From Harmothoe impar (taxonomy: Eukaryota; Annelida; Polychaeta; Phyllodocida; Polynoidae), in assembly GCA_947462335.1 (NCBI GenBank), contig OX381710.1, forward strand, positions 62,677,303 through 62,741,302: DNA of 64,000 nt. The letters run 5' to 3'. Numbering within the stretch: the stretch's first letter is position 1; the number at the start of each line of letters is the position of its first letter. The translations under genes and the position numbers were made by a program. Below the pieces are notes generated by a model that worked only from the letters and a program-made list of their open reading frames with translations, was not told the DNA's origin and searched no databases. Below, one piece after another: positions 11,734-22,443 of the stretch.

Positions 11734-13084
11734 AACATTGGCAAAACTATTGTGATGATGCCGTCCCTCTGAACAAGAATGGCACAAGTTAGTACATGTA
11801 TCTTTTGTATTTGTTGGAGAAAAACACAAGCTGTATATGCAAGATAGAGACCAACGATTCTTGAGAATACATGTAGTAAACATTCCTAGTGACATGTTTA
11901 ATGGTGATGTGTATTTCCCGAGTTTTACTCGTGCAATTAACAAGAAATTCCACAAGTGGAATGATGATGTGTATTTCTCTAGTTTTACTCATTCAAAAAA
12001 AAGGCAGGAAATATGACACAAGGAAATGTCCAGAAAATGTGCTAGAACCATTCTGAAATTCTCATGGCCCACGAGTCATGATTCAAGAATGGTTTCATTA
12101 TTTTAACATTGCTGTTTGGCTAGACAACTATTACATGTGATTCCCCCTTCAAAAGAACTTACCTCGAGAGGAATTCTTGTTCAAAACATATATAGGCTAA
12201 ACAACATGCTTGTGGATATGGACTCTCTAGGTGACTAGGCGCGGTGCAAATCTGTTATCTTAAAATTGCATATCCCCTGTAATCTTATTTTCTTTCCACT
12301 AGATGGCCCAACGGAAATTAACACTCTTGGGGCGCCCTACACCCTCTCAACGCTTCTATCGGCAACACTTTTAGTGATAGCCTTGTGATAGTATTTCATG
12401 AGAGGCTCTGCCCCCAAACGCCCTTTTTCTGTGTTTTCTCCTTCTTTTCCCATTTGACTACCTAGCATAAATCTATAGCCTCATAATCTTAAAAGAAAAC
12501 AGTGTCCCAGACGTTTTGGGAGGAACTGGTTAAGATTACAGGCGATTGTAGTACCTCTTCTTCCATTTTTAAGGCTTCTTCTACTTTTTTAGATTACTAG
12601 TATTCCTTTCATCCTTCACCTCTTTCTTAATTGTTAACCAAAATCCCTTTTTTGGGTGGGAGGGGCCCCCGGGGGTCATTCATTTCCCTTCTCTTTCTTC
12701 ACGTTTTCCCCTTCGTAGTATCTTTTTTGTATTTGGGTCAAGTTGAAACCCTAACCTGTCTAGCTGCCAGGCCTACAGCAAGTACATTGTATCCCTGTTG
12801 AACAGATTTCTGATGTCCTCCCATGAGAATAACATATTTCAATATTTTAATCCATGTACATGTACACCCATGTACTGCATGCAGTACTCACTGTAGTTGT
12901 GGATATGAAGCTAACATTGAGCTAGAAGTGTGGTCTTAGTGCAATCGTCCTTATAAATCAGCACCATCTTAGCATCTAATGATTTGATACTGGTTGACGA
13001 TGCTCCATAGAACTGTTGATCATAGAGCTCAATGTTGCAGTGTTTGATGTTATAACACCATGCACCTTATGCCGATGGGTGCCC
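11734..13084. other. No gene recognised; one short direct repeat
   Basis: GATGATGTGTATTTC..GAGTTTTACTC or CTAGTTTTACTC occurs twice (about 11902 and 11962). Otherwise AT-rich sequence with no supported exon. Confidence 0.35.
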
Positions 13085-13150
13085 CAGTGTAGAGTGGGAC
13101 CCCCTTTCAGGGCTTCTGGTGACTGCTGGTGCCCGACAATCCGGGGGGGG
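13085..13150 (-). pseudogene. Fragment of inverted exon copy
   Basis: The minus strand encodes IVGHQQSPEALKGGP, matching two separated pieces of the exon at 18989-19957 (IVGHQQSTGS and EALKGVPPP) with the part between lost. It is separated from the main inverted copy (13884-13500) by about 350 bp of unrelated repeat sequence. Confidence 0.7.
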
Positions 13151-13374
13151 GCTACTCTACCATGTATTGGATAACCACTGCAGCACAACTCTCAAAAGCG
13201 GTGGCGGTAAACTTTCATTAGATCCTGAAAAGGGGGGCGGTTGGACGTCGTCAAGGCCCCGATAAGTAGGGTGGTTAAAATCATAGCATTAAATTAAGCA
13301 ATTCTTTTGCTAAAGGGGATGAATAAAATAGAATTTGTACAAAATTCAAAGAGAACTAATCCTGTATTGCTCAT

Positions 13375-13475
13375 CAAATCTCCCAACCTCTTAAAAGTAG
13401 GGTGGTCAAATTTTCCACCCTCTGAAAAGTAGGGCGGTCAAATTTCCCACCCTTTTAAAAGTAGGGGCGGTAGGG
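13375..13475. repeat. AAAAGTAGGG(T/C)GGTCAAATTT short tandem repeat
   Basis: Three to four diverged copies of a roughly 35-bp unit with AAAAGTAGGG and GGTCAAATTT-CCACCC. Similar CCGCCC-containing sequence occurs at 25425-25475. It interrupts the inverted exon copy. Confidence 0.6.
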
Positions 13476-13499
13476 CAGCAGTTGTTATCTACCCTCCAA

Positions 13500-13884
13500 G
13501 GGTCAGTGCCCACCCCGGGCCGACAATCCACTCAAATGTTTTGTTGTGGGGCTTTCCAGGGCTGCTGGACCCTTTACTGGAGATCCCAGATTTGTGGACC
13601 TTGACATGGGACTTGAATGAGGCACCAGTGGGGAGGCTAGGGACATAAGTAGCGTCAGTCAGGCCGTCAAGGCTTCCATCTGATGCCATGCCGGGCTCAC
13701 TTGATGTCGCAGGGGTCCTCTTGGTGTTCTGGTGACCTCTGACACCAGGGCTGGGAGCGCCCCCTGGTGACGTCATTTGAGGGTTGACGGTGACACCCCC
13801 TGGTGACAATGACACGCCCCCTGGTGACACAGACTTCCCCTTGATGGGCTCAAAGTAGACATTGCCACTGAAGCCACGCCAAGC
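13500..13884 (-). pseudogene. Inverted, truncated copy of the host-gene last exon
   Basis: On the minus strand this repeats the splice acceptor (TCTCTCCTGCAG|GCTTGGCG) and about the first 115 codons of the exon at 18989, including the three SPGG-coding CACCAGGGGGCG motifs. Substitutions are few (for example Q-to-M and V-to-A type changes). A stretch after PGKPHNK is deleted, so the frame jumps to EWIVG and then leaves homology. No matching upstream or downstream exons are complete, so it is a pseudo-exon from inverted duplication, although its frame is still open. Confidence 0.8.
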
Positions 13885-14039
13885 CTGCAGGAGAGAGATA
13901 AATGACAAGTATAAGTTTGATATTTGTATTCAGCTTACATAAGTATTATGACTGGACCAACATTTTTAAAAAGGTGTGTTTCAGGCAACATTGTCCAAAA
14001 ATTTAGGGTAGGTAGGTCGAGAAGTTGAAAGTACCTGGA

Positions 14040-14330
14040 ATGAGACATGAATTGCTGCAACAACTCGCTGTTCACAGAGCCCATACAGACCGAATCTGGC
14101 AGCCCTTAAGGTGATTGCCTACCTTGAAGATTACATTCAAAATCTACACATGTCATTGTACAAATCCAGAGGGCAGTACTGAGCCAATGGTTAATTCACT
14201 CTCCCAGCAGAAGGCACTTTTTTATTATACCGTGCTCACCCTTGATCTGTCAATGCCCAGTATCCCCCCTGGGGAAGGCTTCCATTTGACATCATATCTG
14301 TGTCACTAGACGTTGGAGGCCTCCTCTTGC
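14040..14330 (-). repeat. Inverted copy of host intron sequence
   Basis: The minus strand matches the intron sequence at about 18165-18330 and 18770-18840 (GATCAAGGGTGAGC, CTTCTGCTGGGAGA, CTCTGGAT..TGTACAA and the CTGCCAG..CTGTATG..GTGAACAG segments), in order with gaps. It extends the inverted duplication that contains the pseudo-exon. Confidence 0.7.
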
Positions 14331-14380
14331 TGTTCTGATGACCTCTGACACCAGGCTCATTAGACTGGGGGCCAATGTGA
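14265..14380 (-). pseudogene. Second, more diverged fragment of the duplicated exon
   Basis: The minus strand encodes PGVRGHQNSKRRPPTSSDTD followed by MMSNGSL, clearly related to PGVRGHQNTKRTP..SSEPG and ASDGSL of the exon at 18989. It is more diverged than the copy at 13500-13884, so at least two duplication events occurred. Confidence 0.7.
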
Positions 14381-14397
14381 CGAAAGGGGCTTAGAAA

Positions 14398-14958
14398 TGC
14401 GATTTCGTGGCACCCCCGACGGAACAGGCATAACATAGTATCAAATGAAAGGGGAATCCCAGGGCTATCACCTAAGCGTGTGTATCACTCTGTAACCTTA
14501 CAGCCACATACAGTAAAATGCTGATTTCCATGGCAACTTGTAATGGTACATTGAAATAGCTAAAGGCATTAGTGCGGCTGTTTGACTCCAGGGGGCATAC
14601 CTGTTTCACAGGGGAGACCATCTGTGGACCATAATGATGGACATCGCACCATTTCAAAACCTGCTGGAAGGTGTTCCAGGGTTAGGGCATGTCAACCAAC
14701 AATATCCTCTTGCCCCATTTACTCTATGGACATTATATAAAAATGGTCTAACTACCCAAGTAGCAGCCAAAGTTCCCAGTCTATACTGAAATTAGGTCCT
14801 ATGGTGAGCTACCTGTGTATTGTGGAGTACAAGTTGCCATGGAAACCAGCATTTTTCTCTATGTGTCTGTAGGGTTACAGTGTGATACATACTCTTAGGT
14901 GATTCCCCTTTCATTTGATACCATGTTATGCCTGTTTTGTTAGGGGTGCTACGAATTT
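14398..14958. mobile_element. Inverted-repeat pair of about 135-bp arms
   Basis: 14398-14541 and 14828-14958 are diverged reverse complements: AACAGGCATAACAT..TCAAATGAAAGGGGAATC against GATTCCCCTTTCATTTGATA..ATGTTATGCCTG, and TTTCCATGGCAACTTG against CAAGTTGCCATGGAAA. The spacer is about 290 bp with no ORF. This is a likely foldback MITE. Confidence 0.6.
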
Positions 14959-16522
14959 CAAATCCAGAGTCGTGGGACCGCAGTCTACATGGCTAGGAGC
15001 GTTATACAAGGAAAGAGGTGTTGCATAACATGTATTGTGGTCAAGTCTATGTATTGCGTAGACCAAGTCTTACACAATCTGTGTGTACCAGACACACACT
15101 GAAAAAGGCTGTTATAGTGTTCTAGATGCCTGCTCACAGTCCCTTCCCTTGGTCTTTGTATATTGAATCTGACTGAACAATACACAAATCATCTATACCA
15201 TATATAGTATACTCTTGTGCTAAAACAGTTGATTCCACGCAACACTTGGTGGAATACACACACTTATTGATAATCATGCCTGAGGCCGAATGAATGACAA
15301 ATCATGCAACACAGCTAGATCTGGTCCTAGTAATCTAAGTTGGCACCAGAGGGGGCTCCAGTGGCCGGCCTGCATGATCCGATTATAGTACCGCTGTAGG
15401 CCACTAATGGCGCCACTGGGCCGTATGCAGAGACTATTATCTGGGTGCGGTTATGTACTCTTATATCTGAGTTCTATGCAATATCTCAGTTATATTAATG
15501 ATCTCACACAGCACTCCCGACCTATATGGCAAATATATCAATGTGTCTGGATGCCATTCACATACAAGTGAATAACAGAACACACGACGGCACTAGCTTG
15601 GGTGTCACCGGTGGTGTAGGGGGGGGGGGGGTGGCGGTATTTTTGGTACAGAGGGCTAGTAGTATGTGTGGCTGGGGGTTTAAAAAAATGCCCAGGAATT
15701 TGAATATTCACCTATGGACGTCATTAGTATCCCTTGTCATGCAGTGCTTTTCACTGCCAAGTTTTCACCTCTAATACTCCGCGGAATTATATAGTACGTT
15801 TAGCTAAACATTTGCACTTCCGTCACCACATTCTATGACCAACTCTTTCCTGTTCACAAACACCCTTTAACAGGATCACTAGTTCATTCAGTAAATGTTC
15901 ATATCGTTACAGCTACCATAATGGAATTTCATCTCAAGTTAGTTTCTAGTCGTTAATACTTTTTCTGCCTGCGTTGAGAATTGAGCTGTACATATTAGAT
16001 GTGTGATAATTTCATGACGAATATCATATCCTAAACACATAGATGATCTAACAGCAGAATTAATGTATAGAGAGCTTTAGTGTTATGATTCCTCTTTAAT
16101 ATCATGTATAGGAATTATCGACTACACCCAGTAGCTATCATACCCATACTCCCTTGCCCCGTGGTTTTGTGTGTGAATAAAATGGAACTGAATTGATTAA
16201 TTTGTTAATGTTTATGGTTTAATGTGTATGGGGCATAAACATTACACAGAAGGGGGGCATAGAAGTACATAGAAAGGAGTTGGTTTCTATGGTAAGCTGC
16301 ATGATGCGAAAAGCTATACCGTTGGCGGGTCGGATTTATTTTGATTTAAGGAAAAGAAGTATTACATTTGATTTAGGAAGGGGGTTGGGTATGTTAGATG
16401 CATGTTACATACTAAATATGTGCAATTTCAAATGGATTAAATTGAAGGAGGTAATTCAGCCCCCTCCCTTTTTGTTTTGATATAACCGTTGTTTAATAAC
16501 CGTGTTGTTGTCATGCTTGCAG
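14959..16522. other. Intronic or intergenic, no exon supported
   Basis: Contains a G tract near 15620 and a GCACCAGAGGGGGCTCC CTCF-like sequence at 15346-15362. No ORF with splice signals was seen apart from the acceptor that starts the exon at 16523. Confidence 0.35.
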
Positions 16523-16937
16523 GCAGTCTCAGGGCGGGGGCTCGGCTAGCCGGGAGGCCATGTTCCAGCAGGCCCTCACCTTGATGTCCCAGCGCTGTGT
16601 CAGTGTGGTGCACGCCTCCCTCCCCACTCCCCTCCCCTCCCCCTACCAACGTCCTCCCCCCATCCCCTCCCCCGTCACCTACCCCCTCCTCCACCCGCCT
16701 GCCCTCGGCCAGCTCCCGGCAAACCTGCCCGGCCCCAACCCGTCCTCACCCCGCCGACGAGCAGTGCCGCGCGGCAGCAAGTCTGTGCCGACGACGAGGA
16801 GAGGGCACGGGTCGTCCCTGGCCGGGTCGTCACTGAGCGGGTCGTCCCTGCCACAGGAGTCCGTCCGAGGACGCTACCACAACCACAAAGTTATCTACGT
16901 CAACCAGTCACGACCTCGCCCAATGCCGCCCCTCAAG
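16523..16937 (+). CDS. Internal exon of unknown host gene (proline/serine-rich)
   Basis: Bounded by acceptor CATGCTTGCAG|GCAGTCTC and donor CTCAAG|GTAGGC. The frame reads QSQGGGSASREAMFQQALTL and MSQRCVSVVHAS, a short helical-looking segment. A long Pro-rich linker follows (PSPYQRPPP and similar), then a basic Ser/Gly stretch (RRGHGSS..SGSSLPQES), ending YHNHKVIYVNQSRPRPMPPLK. It ends in phase 0, matching the next exon at 18989. It is GC-rich with GC3-biased codons, unlike the flanking intron. No named family is recognised; the protein is probably largely disordered. Its 3' 43 bases plus donor are repeated at 17686 by a tandem duplication. Confidence 0.75.
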
Positions 16938-18774
16938 GTAGGCACACTTTATTGGCATATTGTATACCCTCAAAGGTGGTTGCCGAATTTGTATCGGGAG
17001 TAACTTGATTTACCCCAAAACGTTGTTCTAGGCACCTTGCATCATCCTCAACCCAAAGGCCAAAAAAAGATATGGATGGTCCCGAACTACTTTTGGGTGA
17101 GCAAGGTGTAATAAAATAGTGCCTTCTGCTGGGAGAATGAATTAACCTTGGCTCAGAACTGCCTCTGGATATGTACAAAGACATGCATAGATTCTGAATG
17201 TTATCTTCAAGGTAGGCAATCCCGGTCCCCGCACTTTCAAGTCTTCCAGACACCATCCTGCAGATAATATAATGGGTCATATTTTCATAACCGCGCGTGT
17301 CAGCGTTTTTCGAAAAAAAAGTAGTTTTTTTCGAATACAATCAGTGTTGTTGTTTTTTCAAAAAAGGGGTCTTTTTTCAAGTGGAGCTTGGGGTAAAATG
17401 AAATCCCTTTTACACATTACCTAAATAACAAGAGTTAACCACAAATATCCTGTGGATATATCTCTTTGGTATTAAATTTGTGCATGTTTATATACATTTG
17501 TTTTTTTATTATCATGTAAAATAAGGGGTACTTTTGGGACCCCCAAAATCAACGATTTTACTATAAAAGGGGTACCTATTCACTCAACAATACATCGAAA
17601 GGGGGTATATATGAGATCAATTAACCAAGATGGTGTCAGGTTTGCACTGGGAGTGCGGCGACCGGGTAGGCAATCACCTTAATGGCTACGTCAACCAGTC
17701 ACGACCTCGCCCAATGCCGCCCCTCAAGGTAGGCACACTTTATTGGCATATTGTATACCCTCAAAGGTGGTTGCCGAATTTGTATCGGGAGTAACTTGAT
17801 TTACCCCAAAACGTTGTTCTAGGCACCTTGCATCATCCTCAACCCAAAGGCCAAAAAAAGATATGGATGGTCCCGAACTACTTTTGTAATTCAGTAAGGC
17901 CAAAGAGGAAAATTACTGTTAAATGATGAGCAATAGTCCGGGGCAATAGTACTAAAAGTAACTAGATTCTGTTTAAACTACCCCATTACATCCATTAGTA
18001 CATTTTTTAATTGTTGAAAATATTTGTTTAGGGTGTTAGACCATATTTTCCATTAGCCTTATACCTACACTATTACACTGAATGAGCCCTATGCTGTGAG
18101 AGTGACCATAATTATACTGCCCTCTACTTCATTAGTTCAACAGTTTGACCCCAGGGGGAAATACGGGGCATTCACAGATCAAGGGTGAGCAAGGTGTAAT
18201 AAAATAGTGCCTTCTGCTGGGAGAATGAATTAACCTTGGCTCAGAACTGCCTCTGGATATGTACAAAGACATGCATAGATTCTGAATGTTATCTTCAAGG
18301 TAGGCAATCCCGGTCCCCGCACTTTCAAGTCTTCCAGACACCATCCTGCAGATAATATAATGGGTCATATTTTCATAACCGCGCGTGTCAGCGTTTTTCG
18401 AAAAAAAAGTAGTTTTTTTCGAATACAATCAGTGTTGTTGTTTTTTCAAAAAAGGGGTCTTTTTTCAAGTGGAGCTTGGGGTAAAATGAAATCCCTTTTA
18501 CACATTACCTAAATAACAAGAGTTAACCACAAATATCCTGTGGATATATCTCTTTGGTATTAAATTTGTGCATGTTTATATACATTTGTTTTTTTATTAT
18601 CATGTAAAATAAGGGGTACTTTTGGGACCCCCAAAATCAACGATTTTACTATAAAAGGGGTACCTATTCACTCAACAATACATCGAAAGGGGGTATATAT
18701 GAGATCAATTAACCAAGATGGTGTCAGGTTTGCACTGGGAGTGCGGCGACCGGGTAGGCAATCACCTTAATGGC
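16895..18774 (+). repeat. Recent tandem duplication spanning the exon-intron boundary
   Basis: 16895-17685 (791 bp) and 17686-18774 (1089 bp) are direct copies with no differences noticed by eye. They start in the last 43 bases of the exon and include its donor. The second copy has about 297 extra bases (17887-18183). The inverted copy near 14240 contains the junction AGATCAAGGGTGAGC from that extra block, so the first copy most likely lost it. The duplicated exon end lacks its own acceptor and is presumably intronic. Confidence 0.9.
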
Positions 18775-18988
18775 TGCCAGAGTCCGTCTGTATGAGCCCT
18801 GTGAACAGTGAGTTGTTGCGGCAAACCATGTCTCATTCCAGGTGCTTTCAACATAACCTACCTACTCTAAGTTGTCGGACCCTGCTGCCTAAAACACATC
18901 TTTTTTTAAATGTTGGTCTAGTCATGATGATTACATACGCTGGATACAAATATCAAACTAATACTTGTCATTTATCTCTCTCCTGCAG

Positions 18989-19957
18989 GCTTGGCGTGGC
19001 TTCAGTGGCAATGTCTACTTTGAGCCCATCAAGGTGAAGTCTGTGTCACCAGGGGGCGTGTCCTTGTCACCAGGGGGCGTCACCGTTAACCCTCAGGTGA
19101 CGTCACCAGGGGGCGCTCCCAGCCCTGGTGTCAGAGGTCACCAGAACACCAAGAGGACGCCTGTGACGTCAAGTGAGCCCGGCGTGGCATCAGATGGAAG
19201 CCTTGACGGCCTGACTGACGCCACTTATGTCCCTAGCCTCCCCACTGGTGCCTCATTTAAGTCCCAATTCAAGGTCCACAAATCTGGGATCTCCAGTAAA
19301 GGGTCCAGCGGCCCTGGGAAGCCCCACAACAAGATGGTGATTGTGGACAAAGGAAGTGTTTTTTCTAATAACTTTGATAATCTGATGAACTCAATGTCAG
19401 ACGACATTGAGTGGATTGTCGGGCACCAACAATCAACCGGAAGTCTGTATGTGCAGGCACCAGCGCCAACAGAGGCCCTGAAAGGAGTTCCCCCTCCGTC
19501 TCGTGGTGGAGGGGGCCCCAGTAGCAGCAGGGAGAACAATAACAACAAGAAGTTTCAGTATAACAGGGAGAAGATCTGTCGTGGCTCTGTAGCCCATAGA
19601 GCTTTCCCTGGCAGGGATCCCAACTCGCAAGATCCAACTGAGATAGCGTCTGCGATTATGGCCAAATCCATGTCCTCTTCGACCCCGCGGCTGAGCCCCC
19701 TCCGAGCGGATAACAACAAGAGCCCGGAGAAGGAGAACTCTAATAACAGTAAGGCAAGTCCCACTGAGGCCACTGCCAATGGCAAACTCCCTCCCCTGGA
19801 CTCCTCTAAGTCTAAGACGGCTAATGCCACCAAGAATGCTGATGACCCTTTGTCTAGCATAGCTCTGGAGCAGATGAAGAGCAATGAGCACCACCCACAC
19901 CCCAAAGATAAGCCCTATGTGAAATATAGCAAAACCCAGAAGCAATCTAACAACTGA
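18989..19957 (+). CDS. Terminal exon of unknown host gene
   Basis: Acceptor TCTCTCTCCTGCAG|GCTTGG in phase 0 opens 322 codons ending at TGA. The product begins AWRGFSGNVYFEPIK, then three SPGG repeats, SPGVRGHQNTKRTP, an acidic segment with FDNLMNSMSDDIEWIVG, Gly/Ser and Asn-rich linkers, REKICRGSVAHRAFPGRDP, a Ser/Lys-rich tail and the end KPYVKYSKTQKQSNN. Low-complexity composition implies disorder; no catalytic motif was seen. AATAAA lies at 19972-19977, so the 3' UTR is very short. Upstream it joins the exon ending at 16937. Broken inverted copies lie at 13.1-14.4 kb. Confidence 0.8.
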   Translation, partial: AWRGFSGNVYFEPIKVKSVSPGGVSLSPGGVTVNPQVTSPGGAPSPGVRGHQNTKRTPVTSSEPGVASDGSLDGLTDATYVPSLPTGASFKSQFKVHKSGISSKGSSGPGKPHNKMVIVDKGSVFSNNFDNLMNSMSDDIEWIVGHQQSTGSLYVQAPAPTEALKGVPPPSRGGGGPSSSRENNNNKKFQYNREKICRGSVAHRAFPGRDPNSQDPTEIASAIMAKSMSSSTPRLSPLRADNNKSPEKENSNNSKASPTEATANGKLPPLDSSKSKTANATKNADDPLSSIALEQMKSNEHHPHPKDKPYVKYSKTQKQSNN

Positions 19958-19971
19958 CAACAGACCCATTA

Positions 19972-19977
19972 AATAAA
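19972..19977 (+). terminator. Polyadenylation signal AATAAA
   Basis: Canonical hexamer 15 bases after the stop codon of the terminal exon, consistent with cleavage near 19990-20010 in a GT/T-richer stretch. Confidence 0.6.
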
Positions 19978-21419
19978 CTTATTGACTTGGTAAAGCTTTT
20001 GATAGAGCATTTCTCAGTCTGTGGAGATTTCAAGTATAGCTTATTGTTCCACTGTTGTTAAAGCATTTGATGCAGTTGTCGCTTATGGTGACATATTACT
20101 GGTACACTTGTGAGATTGCAGCCACTGAACTACAATGATGTATATTGACATGTACACATACAGTGGTCCTGCAGCTAGTGCTGAGGTCCTTCCACATAAA
20201 ACAAATCATTGACACAGTGATTTGATATCCGGTAGGCAAATGAGCGGGCAAGCTTTGTATGGAATCAATATCCCAGAGACACAAGTCGGATTACGGTTGG
20301 TGTCTTAATTATGTAGACACCTCATACCGGAATCTACCCCTTACATAGGATACCAACAACATAAGGATAGCTATTTGATACAATTAACATTGTGGGCATT
20401 CAGTAATTATATATTTACTTGTGACTTCAATAAAGCATTCGATACATTAGGGACTTAATGCATGTCCAATATATCTGCAGTTCTGTATAAAATTCATGAT
20501 TTTGTATATGAATAATACGCTCCTGGACAAAGCAATTGCATCCTCACACACAAACCTGTTCAAATATCCTGCACTCTTATTGAAAATAAATGTGCAAAAT
20601 GATATCATTTGTTTTGCAATACAGATAGAAACAAAACAGTCTTGAACTTGTGCTTCTTCAGAAAGTATATTATATGTAGCTGATAATATGTGTTGTTTCA
20701 TAATCAAACCGGATTATACATTTCAACTCTGCAGATCTGGTTTTGGCAAATACATTGTAACCTTTACAAAAGTAATTGTTTAGAACTGTGGAATAACACA
20801 GACCCCCTGGAGACAAACAGACTCCCTGGGGTGAGACATTATGAGTTTAGAGACCTGCTGGAAGTAAAAGATTGACACATGCACTTCTGACCCTTGTGGG
20901 ATTACAGAGCTCAATGTGGATGGTCAAAGCTCAACCATGGCTAATCCCACTTGGCAGTCCTCAGTTCGAAACTATAGCACCCCGCAGGACTACCCATGCA
21001 CAAAATATACTGCAGTGAATGGTCGGCATAGACTGACCACATGATCCTAATAATCGACACCAAAACACATTAGATAGGAATCAAAAGAGTATTACAGTAT
21101 GGTCTGTAGATTATAACAAAGCCTTTGCATTTGTTTCTGCCCTTGTTTCTGCCCTTCCAGCACATTCAGCGGTATATGTACCAGAGGAGGTGAGAATATA
21201 ATTCCCACAAAATAAAGAACTGCAATCGAAATAAACGTTATTGTTACAAGCATAATTATCTCTAATGCTATATGTGTATACATGTATCATGTAAGGAAAC
21301 CAACCTTTAATTTGGTGACTTCAGCAATGGGTTAAACTGGTGATGTTTGAAATGTCAGTAATCCTTGAGGTTGCAAAAAGTCCTCTTGGAGCATCATTAA
21401 ATTGTACCACAATGCAAAT

Positions 21420-21780
21420 CTGTTTATTTGGCCGTGACTATTGACAGTTTCAACAGAGCTTTGTTTTTCTTATTGACAGTTTGGACAGGACAAAATGATC
21501 ACTGTCTTATTGACAGTGCCACTTCCAACAAGGGAATATTATTCCGGATTTGACAGAGTAAAATGTCAATAATGGAATTTAATCTGTTATTGGCAGTTGG
21601 AACTGTCAACATGTGGCCCACTATGATCTTATTTTTGGTAATGGGTGCCTCACCTCTTATTGACAGTTCAAAACTGTATTCCCCTGTTGACGGTTCAAAC
21701 TGTTAATATAGTGGACGATTTTCCTGTTATTGACAATTCTTCGTTCAAACTGCCAATAGAAGAATGTTCTCATTGATAGT
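21420..21780. repeat. Irregular cluster of TTATTGACAGTT motifs
   Basis: TTATTGACAGTT or close variants (with CAAACTGTCAAT-type inversions) recur about nine times at irregular 30-60-bp spacing. Related copies appear at 24430-24545. The unit is too diverged for a clean period. Confidence 0.55.
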
Positions 21781-22270
21781 TTCTTTTGATACCATGCACA
21801 AATGCCAATATTGGCAGTCTGTTTGGTAATAAACCTTTGCTAATAGGCTTTTCATCAACCCAAATGAGCTCACCTCTATTAAGCCGAGGAGCGGGTGTTC
21901 AGTATAGGAATGGGTACCAACTGCGGTAACAACCCGAAGAGCTGTCGCTGTGCATGTATCAGAGCAAAGCATAGAGGCAGCTGTCAATTACATAAAAGTA
22001 AATATTTAGGGGCTGTCAATAACTGGAAAGTACTGAATCAGGGGCTCTCACAATTGATATAGAAATAATGAATACCTTATGTGTTATACATGACTTGAGT
22101 AAGCTATATGATTAGAAATGACATGTTAAATGGTCTCTGAACAGTGGGCTGTCATTTGACTTCTTAGAAAATAGTGGGCTGTAAAAATATCACGCATTGT
22201 CAACACAGAAAAAATCCAGAGTCGGCAAACCTGGCACTGCCTTGTCAATTTGACAAGGAGAGGGCCTGGC

Positions 22271-22443
22271 AAGCAAAACTCTTCAGTAAGAAGACCCATC
22301 TAGAGCTACCTGGCATATGCCAGCCCTAAACTTGTCTAGAAGTGATTCACCATTCAGTAAGCAAAACTCTTCAGTAAGAAGACCCATCTAGAGCTACCTG
22401 GCATATGCCAGCCCTAAACTTGTCTAGAAGTGATTCACCATTC
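22271..22443 (+). repeat. 88-bp tandem duplication
   Basis: Two adjacent copies starting AAGCAAAACTCTTCAGTAAG (22271 and 22359), apparently identical over 85 bases, containing TGGCATATGCCA. A very recent local duplication. Confidence 0.9.

Noticed and set aside
16597..16836. Alternative-frame proline-rich ORF inside the exon at 16523
   Set aside because: The other frame is bounded by phase-consistent splice sites and continues into the terminal exon; this one is a shadow.
16933..17340. Minus-strand ORF repeated at 18132-18428
   Set aside because: Identical because of the tandem duplication and includes T/A tracts; antisense to the intron with no coding bias.
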